From NCBI GenBank assembly GCA_047601185.1, contig JASGJS010000001.1, forward strand, positions 1 to 64,000: a DNA stretch of 64,000 bases, written 5' to 3'. Both the position numbers and the translations under genes were made by a program. Below, piece after piece: positions 35,228 through 43,664 of the stretch (position 1 is its first letter; each line of letters begins with the position of its first letter). The notes beneath the pieces were generated by a model. It was not told the DNA's origin and ran no database searches. It saw nothing but the letters and a program-made list of their open reading frames with translations. Source of the DNA: JASGJS01 sp047601185. Lineage in GTDB: Bacteria > Pseudomonadota > Gammaproteobacteria > JAURND01.

Positions 35228-36019
35228 ATGGGGTTTTTTGATTTTTTCAAATTAATTAAAAAAAGAAAAAAACAGAGCGTAATTTTAAATAATAACCAGA
35301 AAAATGAAAGTATATTATTAATGCCAACAGTCGAACCAGAAAAAGAATTATTTGAATGTTATGATGAAGTTTTTATGAACATGACTAAAGATATATCAGG
35401 AATATCCATAGATGAAGCTTTTGAAATACTAAGCATTATAAAAAAAGTTGATGGCGGATTTATCAATATGGGATACTACACCATTATCTGGGAAAAATAC
35501 TTTAAAGAAAAAGACTGGAGCTGGGGAGAATATGAAGAATGGTATAATGTATTTTGCAAACTAGGAAAATTTCCTTCACGATTTTTACGAAAAAGTGATT
35601 TCTTACCTTCCAAAACTGAAGACGTCCTCAGCGAATTAAAAGTGAATGATTTAAAAATCCTTTGCAGAGAGAAACAAGTTATTTTCCCATCTAAAGTGAA
35701 AAAAAAGGATTTGATAAATATGTTAAAATCAATTCCTAATATAAATAAGTCTCTTATTGTTGTCAAAAAAATTGACGAGCTGTATGGAAAATTTAATTAT
35801 GAGCTTTATTCTTTATATATGAGAACCATGAGTTTTAGAGCAAGAAATCTTTATAACATTAGGGGAGCGAAAAAAAGAGGCATAAGAAAATTCGAAATTT
35901 TTCACGTCTTTGAAGAAGACAAGGAATTTGTAGAAATGGCTCTGAAGAAAAATCCAAACTTGCTTCATCCTGTATTTCCATCAGACTTGAGTAGCAAGCA
36001 ACCAATATTTGATTTTTGA
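35228..36019 (+). CDS. SAP-domain cargo protein, function unknown
   Basis: A 263-aa, very Lys-rich, AT-rich gene. A SAP motif (helix-turn-helix that can bind DNA) is visible at about residues 138-172: LSELKVNDLKILCREKQV then KVKKKDLINMLKSI. The rest is helical and unrecognised, including a region RARNLYNIRGAKKRGIRKFEI. It has a good ribosome site (GAAGGAGATAAAA). It is divergent from traG and convergent with traH, opposite to the transfer genes. The AT-rich composition suggests separate acquisition. Confidence 0.6.
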   Translation: MGFFDFFKLIKKRKKQSVILNNNQKNESILLMPTVEPEKELFECYDEVFMNMTKDISGISIDEAFEILSIIKKVDGGFINMGYYTIIWEKYFKEKDWSWGEYEEWYNVFCKLGKFPSRFLRKSDFLPSKTEDVLSELKVNDLKILCREKQVIFPSKVKKKDLINMLKSIPNINKSLIVVKKIDELYGKFNYELYSLYMRTMSFRARNLYNIRGAKKRGIRKFEIFHVFEEDKEFVEMALKKNPNLLHPVFPSDLSSKQPIFDF

Positions 36020-36102
36020 GCCTCATTTATATCTAGCAATGATAATTTAAAATTACATATCTTCATGCTATGTATTATACAAAAAATTCATTGAACCATT
36101 TA

Positions 36103-37494
36103 TTATCTCAACCCATCAGCCCACTTTAACGTATTCGTCAGCTGTGAAGACAGTTGCCCCGCCAACATCTGCTCAATATTCTGCGTCTGTTCAATGAGCT
36201 GGCTAGCAATAGCGATTTGCGAATATGCACTTAGCTGAGCGCCACGCACACTTGCCCTGGCCTGATTAATACTCTGCTCAAATTGCGCCATAATCGTTTC
36301 AGGGTATTGTAAACTTGCAACGCTGGTATGCACCACGGTTAAATTTTCATCGAGGTACTGAAATAAAATGTCAGTGGCTATGACATCGGCATAACTGATC
36401 AGATCGAGAATATCTTTATTCCCTGCAAAAGCACTTTCAACATTGAGCATTTTGTAGATGGGTAAGCGGGTGGCTTGGAGTAGTCCAATTTCTTCTTGGG
36501 TTAGGGGCGTATCTGCTAGAATCTTATCGGTCATGCTATCGAGCAATTTAGCGACTTGCGATTGTAGACCTGAGTTTGCGGCAATACTGATACTTTGAAT
36601 GCTGGGATTTAAACAGCCATTAGAGTCTAGAGTGTCGCAGAAGTAAATATTGGCTGTGCCGCCATGTAATAACGCATTGAGCAGCTGATTATCGGTCGCT
36701 AATGAGGATAACACTTTAAACTGGCGATTGGCTTTGTCGTTTTTACCGCCTTGCACGATGATGGTTCCGGATAAAGACATGAGAAGCTCGGCAAGTTGGG
36801 TATCATTGGCAAACAAGCTATTTTGCTGTAAGGCTTTCCAGGCGAGATTGCCGCTGTCTAACAACATACTTTTATAAGCTGAATTATTCTGTGCGTGGTT
36901 TAAAGTATTGGTCATGTCGCCGCCGGTACTACAACCTTCTCTGGCCGCGGCCCAATCAGTAAATAACCCACTGCTGGTACCGATATCCTGACAGACTTGC
37001 TGCTGCGCTTCATGGGTTTTAGGCCAAGCGGCTCCGACCAAGCCAGCTGCCGTTTCACAGGAGTTAATATTGGCGCGATTGATGTCATTAGATAGGGTAT
37101 TGATATACTTCATCACATTGGCTATTTCAGGCGTGGTGCTCTCTAAGGCTAAGTTAAAAGCATACCCCACAGAATTATTCATAATATTTTTCATGGCATC
37201 GACCAACTGTTGGGAGTTCACGAAAGAAAACCCTCCGGTGAATAAATCAATGCCCCCACAGCCAGAACGAAAGCTCGGTAAATCAATATGCGCGATTTGG
37301 GTATCGCGCACACTGTCGCGCGCAAACAAGCTACCTCCACTGTAAAACCCGGCCTGCTGGCTTTGATACGCATTGGGTGCGGTAACATTATTATTAAATC
37401 CCAGGCTATTGAAGAAATGCGTAAGATCAGAATTGATGCTGGCAGATGCCAGTGAACCATAGAGACACGCCAAAATGCAAAGATCTCTCTTCAT
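36103..37494 (-). CDS. traH: Conjugative pilus assembly protein TraH
   Basis: A 463-aa periplasmic/outer-membrane-associated protein needed for F-type pilus assembly. It has a signal peptide (MKRDLCILACLYGSLASA) and the family stretch FARDSVRDTQIAHIDLPSF followed by CGGIDLFTGGFSFVN, with SCETAAGLVGA further on. Length agrees with F TraH (458). The gene starts five bases after the traF stop (minus-strand order traF then traH). Confidence 0.92.
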   Translation of the reverse strand: MKRDLCILACLYGSLASASINSDLTHFFNSLGFNNNVTAPNAYQSQQAGFYSGGSLFARDSVRDTQIAHIDLPSFRSGCGGIDLFTGGFSFVNSQQLVDAMKNIMNNSVGYAFNLALESTTPEIANVMKYINTLSNDINRANINSCETAAGLVGAAWPKTHEAQQQVCQDIGTSSGLFTDWAAAREGCSTGGDMTNTLNHAQNNSAYKSMLLDSGNLAWKALQQNSLFANDTQLAELLMSLSGTIIVQGGKNDKANRQFKVLSSLATDNQLLNALLHGGTANIYFCDTLDSNGCLNPSIQSISIAANSGLQSQVAKLLDSMTDKILADTPLTQEEIGLLQATRLPIYKMLNVESAFAGNKDILDLISYADVIATDILFQYLDENLTVVHTSVASLQYPETIMAQFEQSINQARASVRGAQLSAYSQIAIASQLIEQTQNIEQMLAGQLSSQLTNTLKWADGLR

Positions 37495-37499
37495 AAGGA

Positions 37500-38225
37500 T
37501 TATTTTCCTAAAGTCGCGATTTGCAAGATACGACCACGTAGATCGATTTCGCTCATTAATCCATAACCCACGGGTATTACTTGCTGGCTGTAAGGGTCTA
37601 CGGTAAATAAAGCCGGTTCACTTTTAACCCCAAAGTACGCTGCCTGACCCTGGTCAAATTGAGAATCCATAAACTCCGGCACTGCTTGATGAGCCGTAGT
37701 AATAGCAACCACACTAATCCCATAACGTTGCGCAAAATCTTTCACAATAGGCGCGAATCGTTGGCAATAAGGACAACTACTGCGATAGAAAAAGAATAAA
37801 CCGCTATGCGTTGCTAATTGCCGTATAGCTTGATCTTCCGCTTGATGCTGCTGGTCCAAATAAATCTGCTTTCCTAAAGAATTGGTCGGATGTTGCAAAG
37901 AGAAGTTCAAGCTGGGATCGTTTAACAGCACCGCCTGCCAAATTTGTGCAAAACGATTGGCCTTGTCGCTCAGTTGATTTTGCAGTGTTAAGTAGGTTTG
38001 TACATTCGCGGGCGTAGGATTTAGGATCGCCAAATCCAGTGAATATTTCACTTGTTGCTGTAAAGCCTCCATGGTTTGAACCGGATTGGTTATGGCCGGC
38101 GTAACAGAGCGCTCAGCTGGGTCTTGATACCAATGCCAACCAATTGCATGATCTTCCCAAAACGTATTGGCTGACCCCACTACAGCCCAACCCCATAGCA
38201 CCATAAACCCTAAGATTTTTTTCAT
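37500..38225 (-). CDS. traF: Conjugal transfer protein TraF, thioredoxin-like
   Basis: A 241-aa periplasmic protein with signal peptide MKKILGFMVLWGWAVVGSA. A thioredoxin-fold C-terminal half has CPYC in FFYRSSCPYCQRFAP (about residue 150), so unlike F TraF it retains a CxxC active site. It probably assists folding of cysteine-rich pilus proteins. The start overlaps the trbC stop by four bases, showing coupling. Confidence 0.9.
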   Translation of the reverse strand: MKKILGFMVLWGWAVVGSANTFWEDHAIGWHWYQDPAERSVTPAITNPVQTMEALQQQVKYSLDLAILNPTPANVQTYLTLQNQLSDKANRFAQIWQAVLLNDPSLNFSLQHPTNSLGKQIYLDQQHQAEDQAIRQLATHSGLFFFYRSSCPYCQRFAPIVKDFAQRYGISVVAITTAHQAVPEFMDSQFDQGQAAYFGVKSEPALFTVDPYSQQVIPVGYGLMSEIDLRGRILQIATLGK

Positions 38226-38728
38226 GAGGTAGATCGATACGTTTTTAATAAATCAGCTGCCACTGGTTGCACAGGATTATCATGCTCGGTCAAATATTGC
38301 AGGGCATACTCCAAGCCGACGTCGCCATACACTACCGTATACGGATGCTCCTGCCAGCAGCTTTCATTTGAAGTATTGCATAATGATTGAGTCGTATTCT
38401 GAACTACTACCGCCGGTACCTGTGTGATATGATACTGCTCAAATAAACGCGGGTCTAAAATCACACCGCTGCTGTTTTCTTTAGCGAATTGTACTATGTC
38501 TTTTTGAGTATCTTTGAAGGAGTCATTGACCAGTCCTTGAATTACAAGTGGTGCTTGTATTTTTTTTGCTTGATCTGACCATTGTTGTAAGCTGGCCTGA
38601 GGCATTGAGAAAGAAATAAAGATTAGAGCATTATTTAAATTATCTTGTAAATCACGCTCTGCCAGAGCTATTGCATGAAATAAACCGGTTACATTCAGCA
38701 ATAAAACTAGGCAAAGCCTCAACTTCAT
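38222..38728 (-). CDS. trbC: Type-F pilus assembly protein TrbC
   Basis: A 168-aa periplasmic protein. It has a signal peptide (MKLRLCLVLLLNVTGLFHAIALA) then the TrbC motif ALIFISFSMPQASLQQW and VIQGLVNDSFKDT, VILDPRLFEQYHITQVPAVV, a thioredoxin-like fold without active cysteines. It is coupled to traF by overlap. The traN gene that normally lies between trbC and traF is missing. Confidence 0.88.
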   Translation of the reverse strand: MKLRLCLVLLLNVTGLFHAIALAERDLQDNLNNALIFISFSMPQASLQQWSDQAKKIQAPLVIQGLVNDSFKDTQKDIVQFAKENSSGVILDPRLFEQYHITQVPAVVVQNTTQSLCNTSNESCWQEHPYTVVYGDVGLEYALQYLTEHDNPVQPVAADLLKTYRSTS

Positions 38729-38759
38729 AGTGATAACATTAACCCAAAGTTGAGTGTGA

Positions 38760-39587
38760 TTAAGGGGTGTAATCTATTCTAGTTTCTGTACTTAAAGCTT
38801 GGCCATTGTTTAAATTTCCAATAGCAACATCAAAAATCCGAGTAGCTAATCCAATCTGGCGCGCTGCTTCATGATCTCGAACAGAATCAAATTTTTCGAC
38901 TTTAGCTTTCGCCTCTTGCAAATAGGTTTTTAGTGCTTCAAAATCTTTCGTTTTTTTTATATCAACCACTAAATTTTGACTAAGATATTTCTTTACATTA
39001 GAAAGCTTAACACCTGGCTGAGTATTTTCTTGATCTACTATTAGCTGATATGATCTAAAGCGTTCAATTATTTTATTTTGCTCTGTTTTGAGATCTTTTA
39101 ATTCTTTTTGATCTTTTTGGGTTTTTTGCTGATTTTTTCCAGTCCAAAAGTTGACCGAAAGTTGCTTATATTCCGTATTTGCTTTTTCCTTATCCCGCTT
39201 TTTGTTACTTGAATAGCACCCATCAAGATGAGCACCATCTGCTTTTCTTTTAGATTTTGAATGTACTTTGACTTGACTCTTTTTAATGCCTTCAAAATCC
39301 TCAATAAACCTTGTATCAATTCCTTTAAGATCAAGTCGGTATAGTTTAGGATTAAACCCATTATCAATAAGTACTTTCTTTAAATTAAATTCCTGATTTT
39401 GCCAATATTCTCCATATTTCTGCATGAGAGTAGGATCAGGCTTGGTGGAATTTCCATAATATTTTTCTATAAGTGTATCGAACTGATCTTGTCTAATTTG
39501 TTGGAGGCCGGGTTTTTTAGCTTCCTTAGCTGTTTTTTCTGGGGAAAATTCCGATGTTTTTTCGATAATTTTTTCTTGTTCTTCCAT
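38760..39587 (-). CDS. Hypothetical Lys-rich 275-aa cargo protein
   Basis: Not recognised. Highly charged and likely coiled-coil in the middle (residues about 145-200, KTQKDQKELKDLKTEQNK), with no signal peptide or membrane helix. N-terminal residues are acidic/basic repeats (EEQEKIIEKTSEFSPEKTAK). It sits between traU' and trbC in the same direction. It has no counterpart in F-type transfer operons, so is probably cargo or an effector-like protein. AGGAGC precedes the start. Confidence 0.5.
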   Translation of the reverse strand: MEEQEKIIEKTSEFSPEKTAKEAKKPGLQQIRQDQFDTLIEKYYGNSTKPDPTLMQKYGEYWQNQEFNLKKVLIDNGFNPKLYRLDLKGIDTRFIEDFEGIKKSQVKVHSKSKRKADGAHLDGCYSSNKKRDKEKANTEYKQLSVNFWTGKNQQKTQKDQKELKDLKTEQNKIIERFRSYQLIVDQENTQPGVKLSNVKKYLSQNLVVDIKKTKDFEALKTYLQEAKAKVEKFDSVRDHEAARQIGLATRIFDVAIGNLNNGQALSTETRIDYTP

Positions 39588-39611
39588 ATAAGCTCCTATC
39601 TTAATAAATAA

Positions 39612-40320
39612 TTAAAAGTTACAGCAGTTTCTTTTTCGCCAAATTAAATAGCTGTAATTTTCAGTGCTGGCGGGTGTTTCAAAATTTGCACCCCATTTCA
39701 TTGTACTACGCCCAAACGGCTGACAGCCATGGCTTGATGTAGTCGCTTTTGGATACACCATCTGATACCGGTATCGCGACTTAGGCATAATCGGTTGGGT
39801 CGATTCGGTGCATAGATTAGAGGGGTTGCTATCCTTAACAATTCCTAATCTATGCAGCTTAAAGTCTAACCGTTCGCTGAGCAAAACGGAAGCTTGAACA
39901 CCACCAATATGTTCACCCACATGACCGGTGACAGGATACATGCTGCCTTGAGCGCCAGCGCACCAAAATAATTTATCATTGGGTAATCCGGTTAAAGCGG
40001 AAGTCGCATCCGCTGCGCAGGCCAGTTGTGAAACAGGATTGGCAAATTGAGTGGTTTCAGGAAAGAGCGTTAAAGCTAGGGTATCGTCTTCCCAGGTGGG
40101 ATCTAATTCGCTGAGGTAAGTCAGTTCAATATCACCACCTTCGCGACAACTCCCGCTGAATTCATCAAACATCTGAATTAAAGGGAAATGGTACCAATGC
40201 ACATAAAAGAAGCTGGTGTTTTCATTAACAGTGTCGACTGCTACAGCGCCATCTCTTGAATTGTCGCTGATTTTAAGCCCACTGGCATTGACCATACAAT
40301 ACGGTGAACGAGTGTGTAAG
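39612..40320 (-). pseudogene. traU: TraU conjugation protein, C-terminal remnant fused to methyltransferase codons
   Basis: From about RSPYCMVNASG onward the reading frame is TraU: HWYHFPLIQMFDEFSGSC, LSELDPTWEDDTLAL and LFWCAGAQGSMYPVTG are family hallmarks of this F-type pilus/DNA-transfer protein. About 236 residues remain, and roughly the first 90 of the usual 330 are missing. Upstream the frame continues into an N-methyltransferase sequence without a stop, so a deletion joined the two genes near 40310-40330. The signal peptide is lost, so export and function are unlikely. This also marks the left edge of the deleted transfer genes. Confidence 0.8.
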
Positions 40321-40472
40321 CTTGCGTGACCAATCGCATTTTTTAATAAGACCAGATAAGCTTCTAAAGGCAAATCGTCATTATGCAGACTACGATCTAT
40401 TTTTTTGCGTTGACTTTTTATGCTGCCTTGATAGTTAACGTTATAAGGTGGATCCATAAAGATCAGCTCAGC
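40321..40472 (-). pseudogene. ParB-methyltransferase, middle remnant fused to traU
   Basis: The frame reads MDPPYNVNYQGS (the DPPY catalytic motif of N4/N6 amino-methyltransferases) through NDDLPLEAYLVLLKNAIGHA, then switches to TraU. The IS3-type element at 40473 separates it from the gene's first part at 41675-42217. Removing the IS and one CAGC duplication restores DQKAELIFMDPPYN in frame. The rest of the methyltransferase is gone. Confidence 0.75.
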
Positions 40473-40541
40473 TGTCAGCTTCCCTTAAACTGAGACAGAC
40501 ACGATTAGAGTTTTCTGAGATATTATCCTCAGGAGGCTACT

Positions 40542-40811
40542 ATGAAAAAAACACGGTTTACGGAAACCCAAATTATTAACATGTTAAAAGAAGGCGATGC
40601 TGGCTTTAAGATTGAAGAGCTGTGCCGTAAATATGGCATAAGTAATGCAACTTATTACAATTGGAAAAGCAAGTATGGCGGTATGGAAGCGTCAGACGTT
40701 AAACGGATTAAAGAACTTGAAGAAGAAAACAACAAGTTAAAACGAATGTTTGCAGATTTAAGTTTAGAAAATGATGCTTTAAAGCATCTTATTAAAAAAA
40801 AGGATTGGTAG
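40542..40811 (+). CDS. IS3-family transposase OrfA (element A, copy 1)
   Basis: An 89-aa HTH/leucine-zipper protein starting MKKTRFTETQIINMLKEG, with the heptad region IKELEEENNKLKRMFADL. It binds the IS ends. The A8-G run at 40794-40802 near its end is a likely -1 frameshift site producing the OrfAB fusion transposase. Confidence 0.93.
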   Translation: MKKTRFTETQIINMLKEGDAGFKIEELCRKYGISNATYYNWKSKYGGMEASDVKRIKELEEENNKLKRMFADLSLENDALKHLIKKKDW

Positions 40812-41656
40812 CTGAAGATAAGCGCGAAGCTGCTCAAGATCTTTGTGAATATGGGTTGCCAGTCAGCACGGCATGTCGGCTAGTAGGGTTAAGTCGGGCT
40901 AGTTACTACCGTCCACTTAAAGATTGGCGGATAGCGGATGCAGTGGTCATTGATGCTATTAACGTTGAGCTTAAAAAATCTCCGCAAGCAGGTTTTTGGA
41001 AGATTTTTAAACGCATGCGGCGTAAGGGTTATGGCTTTAATTTTAAGCGAGTTTATCGTATTTATAAAGCGATGGGTTTGAATAAACCTCGACGAATAAA
41101 GCGAGCATTACCAAAGCGAATAGCTAAGCCGCTCGTTATACAGGCAATAGCAAATCATCAATGGGCGCTTGATTTTATGCATGACAGTTTATATTGCGGC
41201 AAACGATTTCGAACGTTGAATATTATTGATGAAGGAACGCGAGAATGTTTAGCTATAGAAGTTGATACCTCCTTGCCATCGGAGCGTGTTATCCGAGTTT
41301 TGGAGCAGCTTAAAAAAGAACGAGGGCTGCCGAAACAGTTGCGATTGGATAACGGCCCAGAACTTATTTCAGCGGTTTTTATTGATTGGTGTGAGGCGAA
41401 TGAAATTGAGTTATTGCATATTCAGCCTGGCAAGCCAAGTCAAAATGGATTTGCAGAACGTTTTAACGGCTCGTTTCGCCGAGAATTTTTAGATATATAT
41501 TTATTTGAATCTATCTCTCAGGTAAGAGATATGGCCTGGTATTGGCGGATAGATTATAACGATGAAAGACCCCACGATAGCCTGGGCGGATTACCGCCAA
41601 GTGTTTATCGAGAAAAACTTAAACTGGAAAACTCTAATTTAGAAATGTCTCACTAA
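40805..41656 (+). CDS. IS3-family transposase OrfB (element A, copy 1)
   Basis: A 283-aa DDE (rve) integrase core. The catalytic acids are visible in WALDFMHDSL, LRLDNGPELIS and QNGFAERFNGSFRREFLD. It is probably made only as a frameshifted fusion with OrfA through the A8-G site, since the frame opens with TTG and no ribosome site. Complete. Confidence 0.92.
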   Translation: MVAEDKREAAQDLCEYGLPVSTACRLVGLSRASYYRPLKDWRIADAVVIDAINVELKKSPQAGFWKIFKRMRRKGYGFNFKRVYRIYKAMGLNKPRRIKRALPKRIAKPLVIQAIANHQWALDFMHDSLYCGKRFRTLNIIDEGTRECLAIEVDTSLPSERVIRVLEQLKKERGLPKQLRLDNGPELISAVFIDWCEANEIELLHIQPGKPSQNGFAERFNGSFRREFLDIYLFESISQVRDMAWYWRIDYNDERPHDSLGGLPPSVYREKLKLENSNLEMSH

Positions 41657-41674
41657 AGGGGAAGTTGACACAGC

Positions 41675-42217
41675 TTTTTGATCTTGCATTAATTGCGCAA
41701 CGTCATCCAGATTAGCGGCATTACCACACATAACTCGGTGATTACCCAACAGCCAAATATCACCAGGTTTGCTAATGGGCTGATCGGTTTTAGTTGAATT
41801 TAAATTAAGAACAGGCTCCTGCGGCAATTCCAACAAACGGCTTAACTCTGTTTCCCGAAAACCCGTTAATGACAAGTCCATTTCTAACTCACGGAGTGCT
41901 GCCAACTCTTCCGTTAAAAAATTCTGATCCCAGGAGGACTCTTCAGAAAGTCGGTTGTCCGCTAAACGGTAGCTCCGGGCTTGTACTTCAGTTAATGCCA
42001 AAGCGCGATGCACTGGAACCTCTGCCAAACCCAATTTAACTGCCGCCCGCCAGCGTGCATGACCCACAATTAGCACATTATCTTTATCCACCACCAAAGG
42101 CTGTTGCCAGCCGTACTCTTTTATACTTTGTACGAGCTTTTCAACAGTGCGAGAATTTTTGCGGGGATTTTTTTCGTAGGGCTTAATATCACCAATGGGC
42201 ATCCAAGTGATCTGCAT
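41675..42217 (-). pseudogene. Phage ParB-like/DNA-methyltransferase fusion, N-terminal part
   Basis: Starts MQITWMPIGDIKPYEKNPR at ATG 42217 with GGGAG upstream. The ParB/Srx-like domain covers about residues 1-100 (VIGHARWRAAVKLGLAEVPV style GHxR box). It is followed by SKPGDIWLLGNHRVMCGNA, the standard linker into the methyltransferase domain. The gene is cut by IS element A. Such ParB-methylase fusions are prophage genes that methylate adenine or cytosine N4 and bind DNA. Together with the remnant at 40321 it represents a truncated gene. Confidence 0.82.
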
Positions 42218-42301
42218 GGTGCACGCTCCCAAAAATAAAAAACCCCGCAAGGCTGAGCCAGGCAGGGTTGGAGGACGAGGAAAGTAAAAATCAACAGGCA
42301 T

Positions 42302-42327
42302 AAAAAAACCCACCGAAGCGGGTTAGA
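42302..42327 (-). terminator. Rho-independent terminator at the end of the phage-gene run
   Basis: Read on the minus strand, AACCCGC-TTCG-GTGGGTT is followed by TTTTTA: a 7-bp stem with a tetraloop and T-run. It would end transcripts of the minus-strand phage genes. A second terminator-like AACCCTGC...GCGGGGTT-TTTTA lies just downstream at about 42236-42271. The stretch from here to 42616 is AT-rich and shows nothing else. Confidence 0.65.
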
Positions 42328-42616
42328 TATAAAAACGACAGTTTAGATAATTTATACACGTTTTGTTTTTACAAGTCAAACATTTTTTTTAAATATTTTT
42401 ATTGTTGATAAAATAATGCGTGCCAAAATGCCATTCATTATTTTACATAAACATAACGCATTAAAAAATAAGGGGGAAATAAATGCAGAGGTTTGATTTC
42501 ATACAATTCAGTATCATTATTATGGCGAAGAATTATCACAATAAAGGCATTTATTTTGAATTAAAAGCGCCAAAATACTTTTGAAGTATGATTGTACATC
42601 TAGATTTACTGTACTT

Positions 42617-43027
42617 TCAAGATTGAGAATAATTCTGAAATATACGTTTCTTAGTGCTCAACCGACCCGTTAACCATTGCTCTCCCATATCAACTAAAGA
42701 TTTAAAGCCAGAATGCGAAACGTTTAATCGATTGGCTCTGGTGCGTAGAGTTCCCGTCACTAAATACTGACAGCGTATTGCATCAGCCATCAGTCTATTG
42801 TGGTGTTCTGCCATTTCCTTGATCAAATTCTCGACCTCTTCCGCTGCCTCATTGGATGGCAAGGGCTTTACTCCGCGCCGCTTCTGCATGCGCCCTTCCG
42901 TACGCATGCGGTATTCAATCGAACACTTAGGATATCCCAGCCCAAAATCATTTCCACGGATATACCAATCCGCCCACTGTTCTAGACGCTCTCTCACATA
43001 ATGTAAAAAACTCGAATGTTTTTGCAT
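42617..43027 (-). CDS. Phage-type hypothetical protein (antitermination/late-regulator-like)
   Basis: A 136-aa basic protein with VRERLEQWADWYIRGNDFGLGYP near its N-terminus and EVENLIKEMAEHHNRLMADAIRCQYL in the middle, then a short helix-turn-helix-like RTRANRLNVSHSGFKSLVDMG. The pattern WxxWxxxxxxxxGYP and the position after phage replication genes resemble Q-type/DUF1133-like late regulators. The exact family is uncertain. Confidence 0.5.
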   Translation of the reverse strand: MQKHSSFLHYVRERLEQWADWYIRGNDFGLGYPKCSIEYRMRTEGRMQKRRGVKPLPSNEAAEEVENLIKEMAEHHNRLMADAIRCQYLVTGTLRTRANRLNVSHSGFKSLVDMGEQWLTGRLSTKKRIFQNYSQS

Positions 43028-43030
43028 GGG

Positions 43031-43651
43031 TTATTCCTCAGGAGAAGCTAACAACAAAGGCTGGTAAGACAAATGAGCAGGCGTATCATACCCGGCGTAA
43101 TAAACTTGCTTGGCAATTTCAGCATTACCAATTAATAAAGGCGGTTGATTAGGATAGCCCAGCAATTGGTTCTGCCAATCAAATACACCTGTTAATTGGC
43201 GCGGATATTCTGTTGGTGGGTTTAACACATAGGCCGCATAACGTTTTTTAAATTCAGAAAGCCGAAAATTTAAATCCTTTTCCGTCATTCGACATAGATG
43301 CACCCAGCCACCCATATCCTCAATGACTTTTTGTAAAATAAAATCATCTAACACAATCGAGTTATATTGACCAATCCGACGAACCAATTGCCATAACCGA
43401 GTCCAGGCCAGCAAGGCTTTAACTTCCCCGTCGCCACGAATATGTCGCATTAAATCGCTGACATCAGGAACTCGATGACCAATACCGGGATAACGATAAT
43501 GTGCATAAAGCGCAGCCTCTAACTCTGATTCGGTAAACTCTTTAAGCGTTTGCCAGTACGTTTCAATTTGATCCTCGTCCAGGCTCGCTTTGTAACGTTT
43601 CATGATGCGGCCCATAAATTTTAAAAAATCAGAAGTCTCAATCCGCTGCAT
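43031..43651 (-). CDS. Phage replication-region protein (DUF6475-like)
   Basis: A 206-aa protein whose layout is common downstream of phage O-like replication genes: FLKFMGRIMKRYKASLDEDQIETYW, then LEAALYAHYRYPGIGHRVPDVSDLMRHI, then RLWQLVRRIG. Function unknown; perhaps a helicase loader/P-like. It lies 13 bases after the replication gene remnant and three bases before the next phage gene. Confidence 0.55.
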   Translation of the reverse strand: MQRIETSDFLKFMGRIMKRYKASLDEDQIETYWQTLKEFTESELEAALYAHYRYPGIGHRVPDVSDLMRHIRGDGEVKALLAWTRLWQLVRRIGQYNSIVLDDFILQKVIEDMGGWVHLCRMTEKDLNFRLSEFKKRYAAYVLNPPTEYPRQLTGVFDWQNQLLGYPNQPPLLIGNAEIAKQVYYAGYDTPAHLSYQPLLLASPEE

Positions 43652-43664
43652 CGATAATGTTCCC

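Larger units (their letters stand above)
40473..41670 (+). mobile_element. IS3-family (IS407-group) element A, copy 1
   Basis: A 1198-bp element with imperfect terminal repeats beginning TGTCAGCTTCCCTT and ending GGGGAAGTTGACA, flanked by CAGC/CAGC 4-bp target duplications (40469-40472, 41671-41674). It carries orfA and orfB. It is inserted in the ParB-methyltransferase gene. The inverted second copy at 47546-48743 encodes identical proteins, so transposition was recent. Four-base duplications agree with the IS407 group. Confidence 0.93.
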
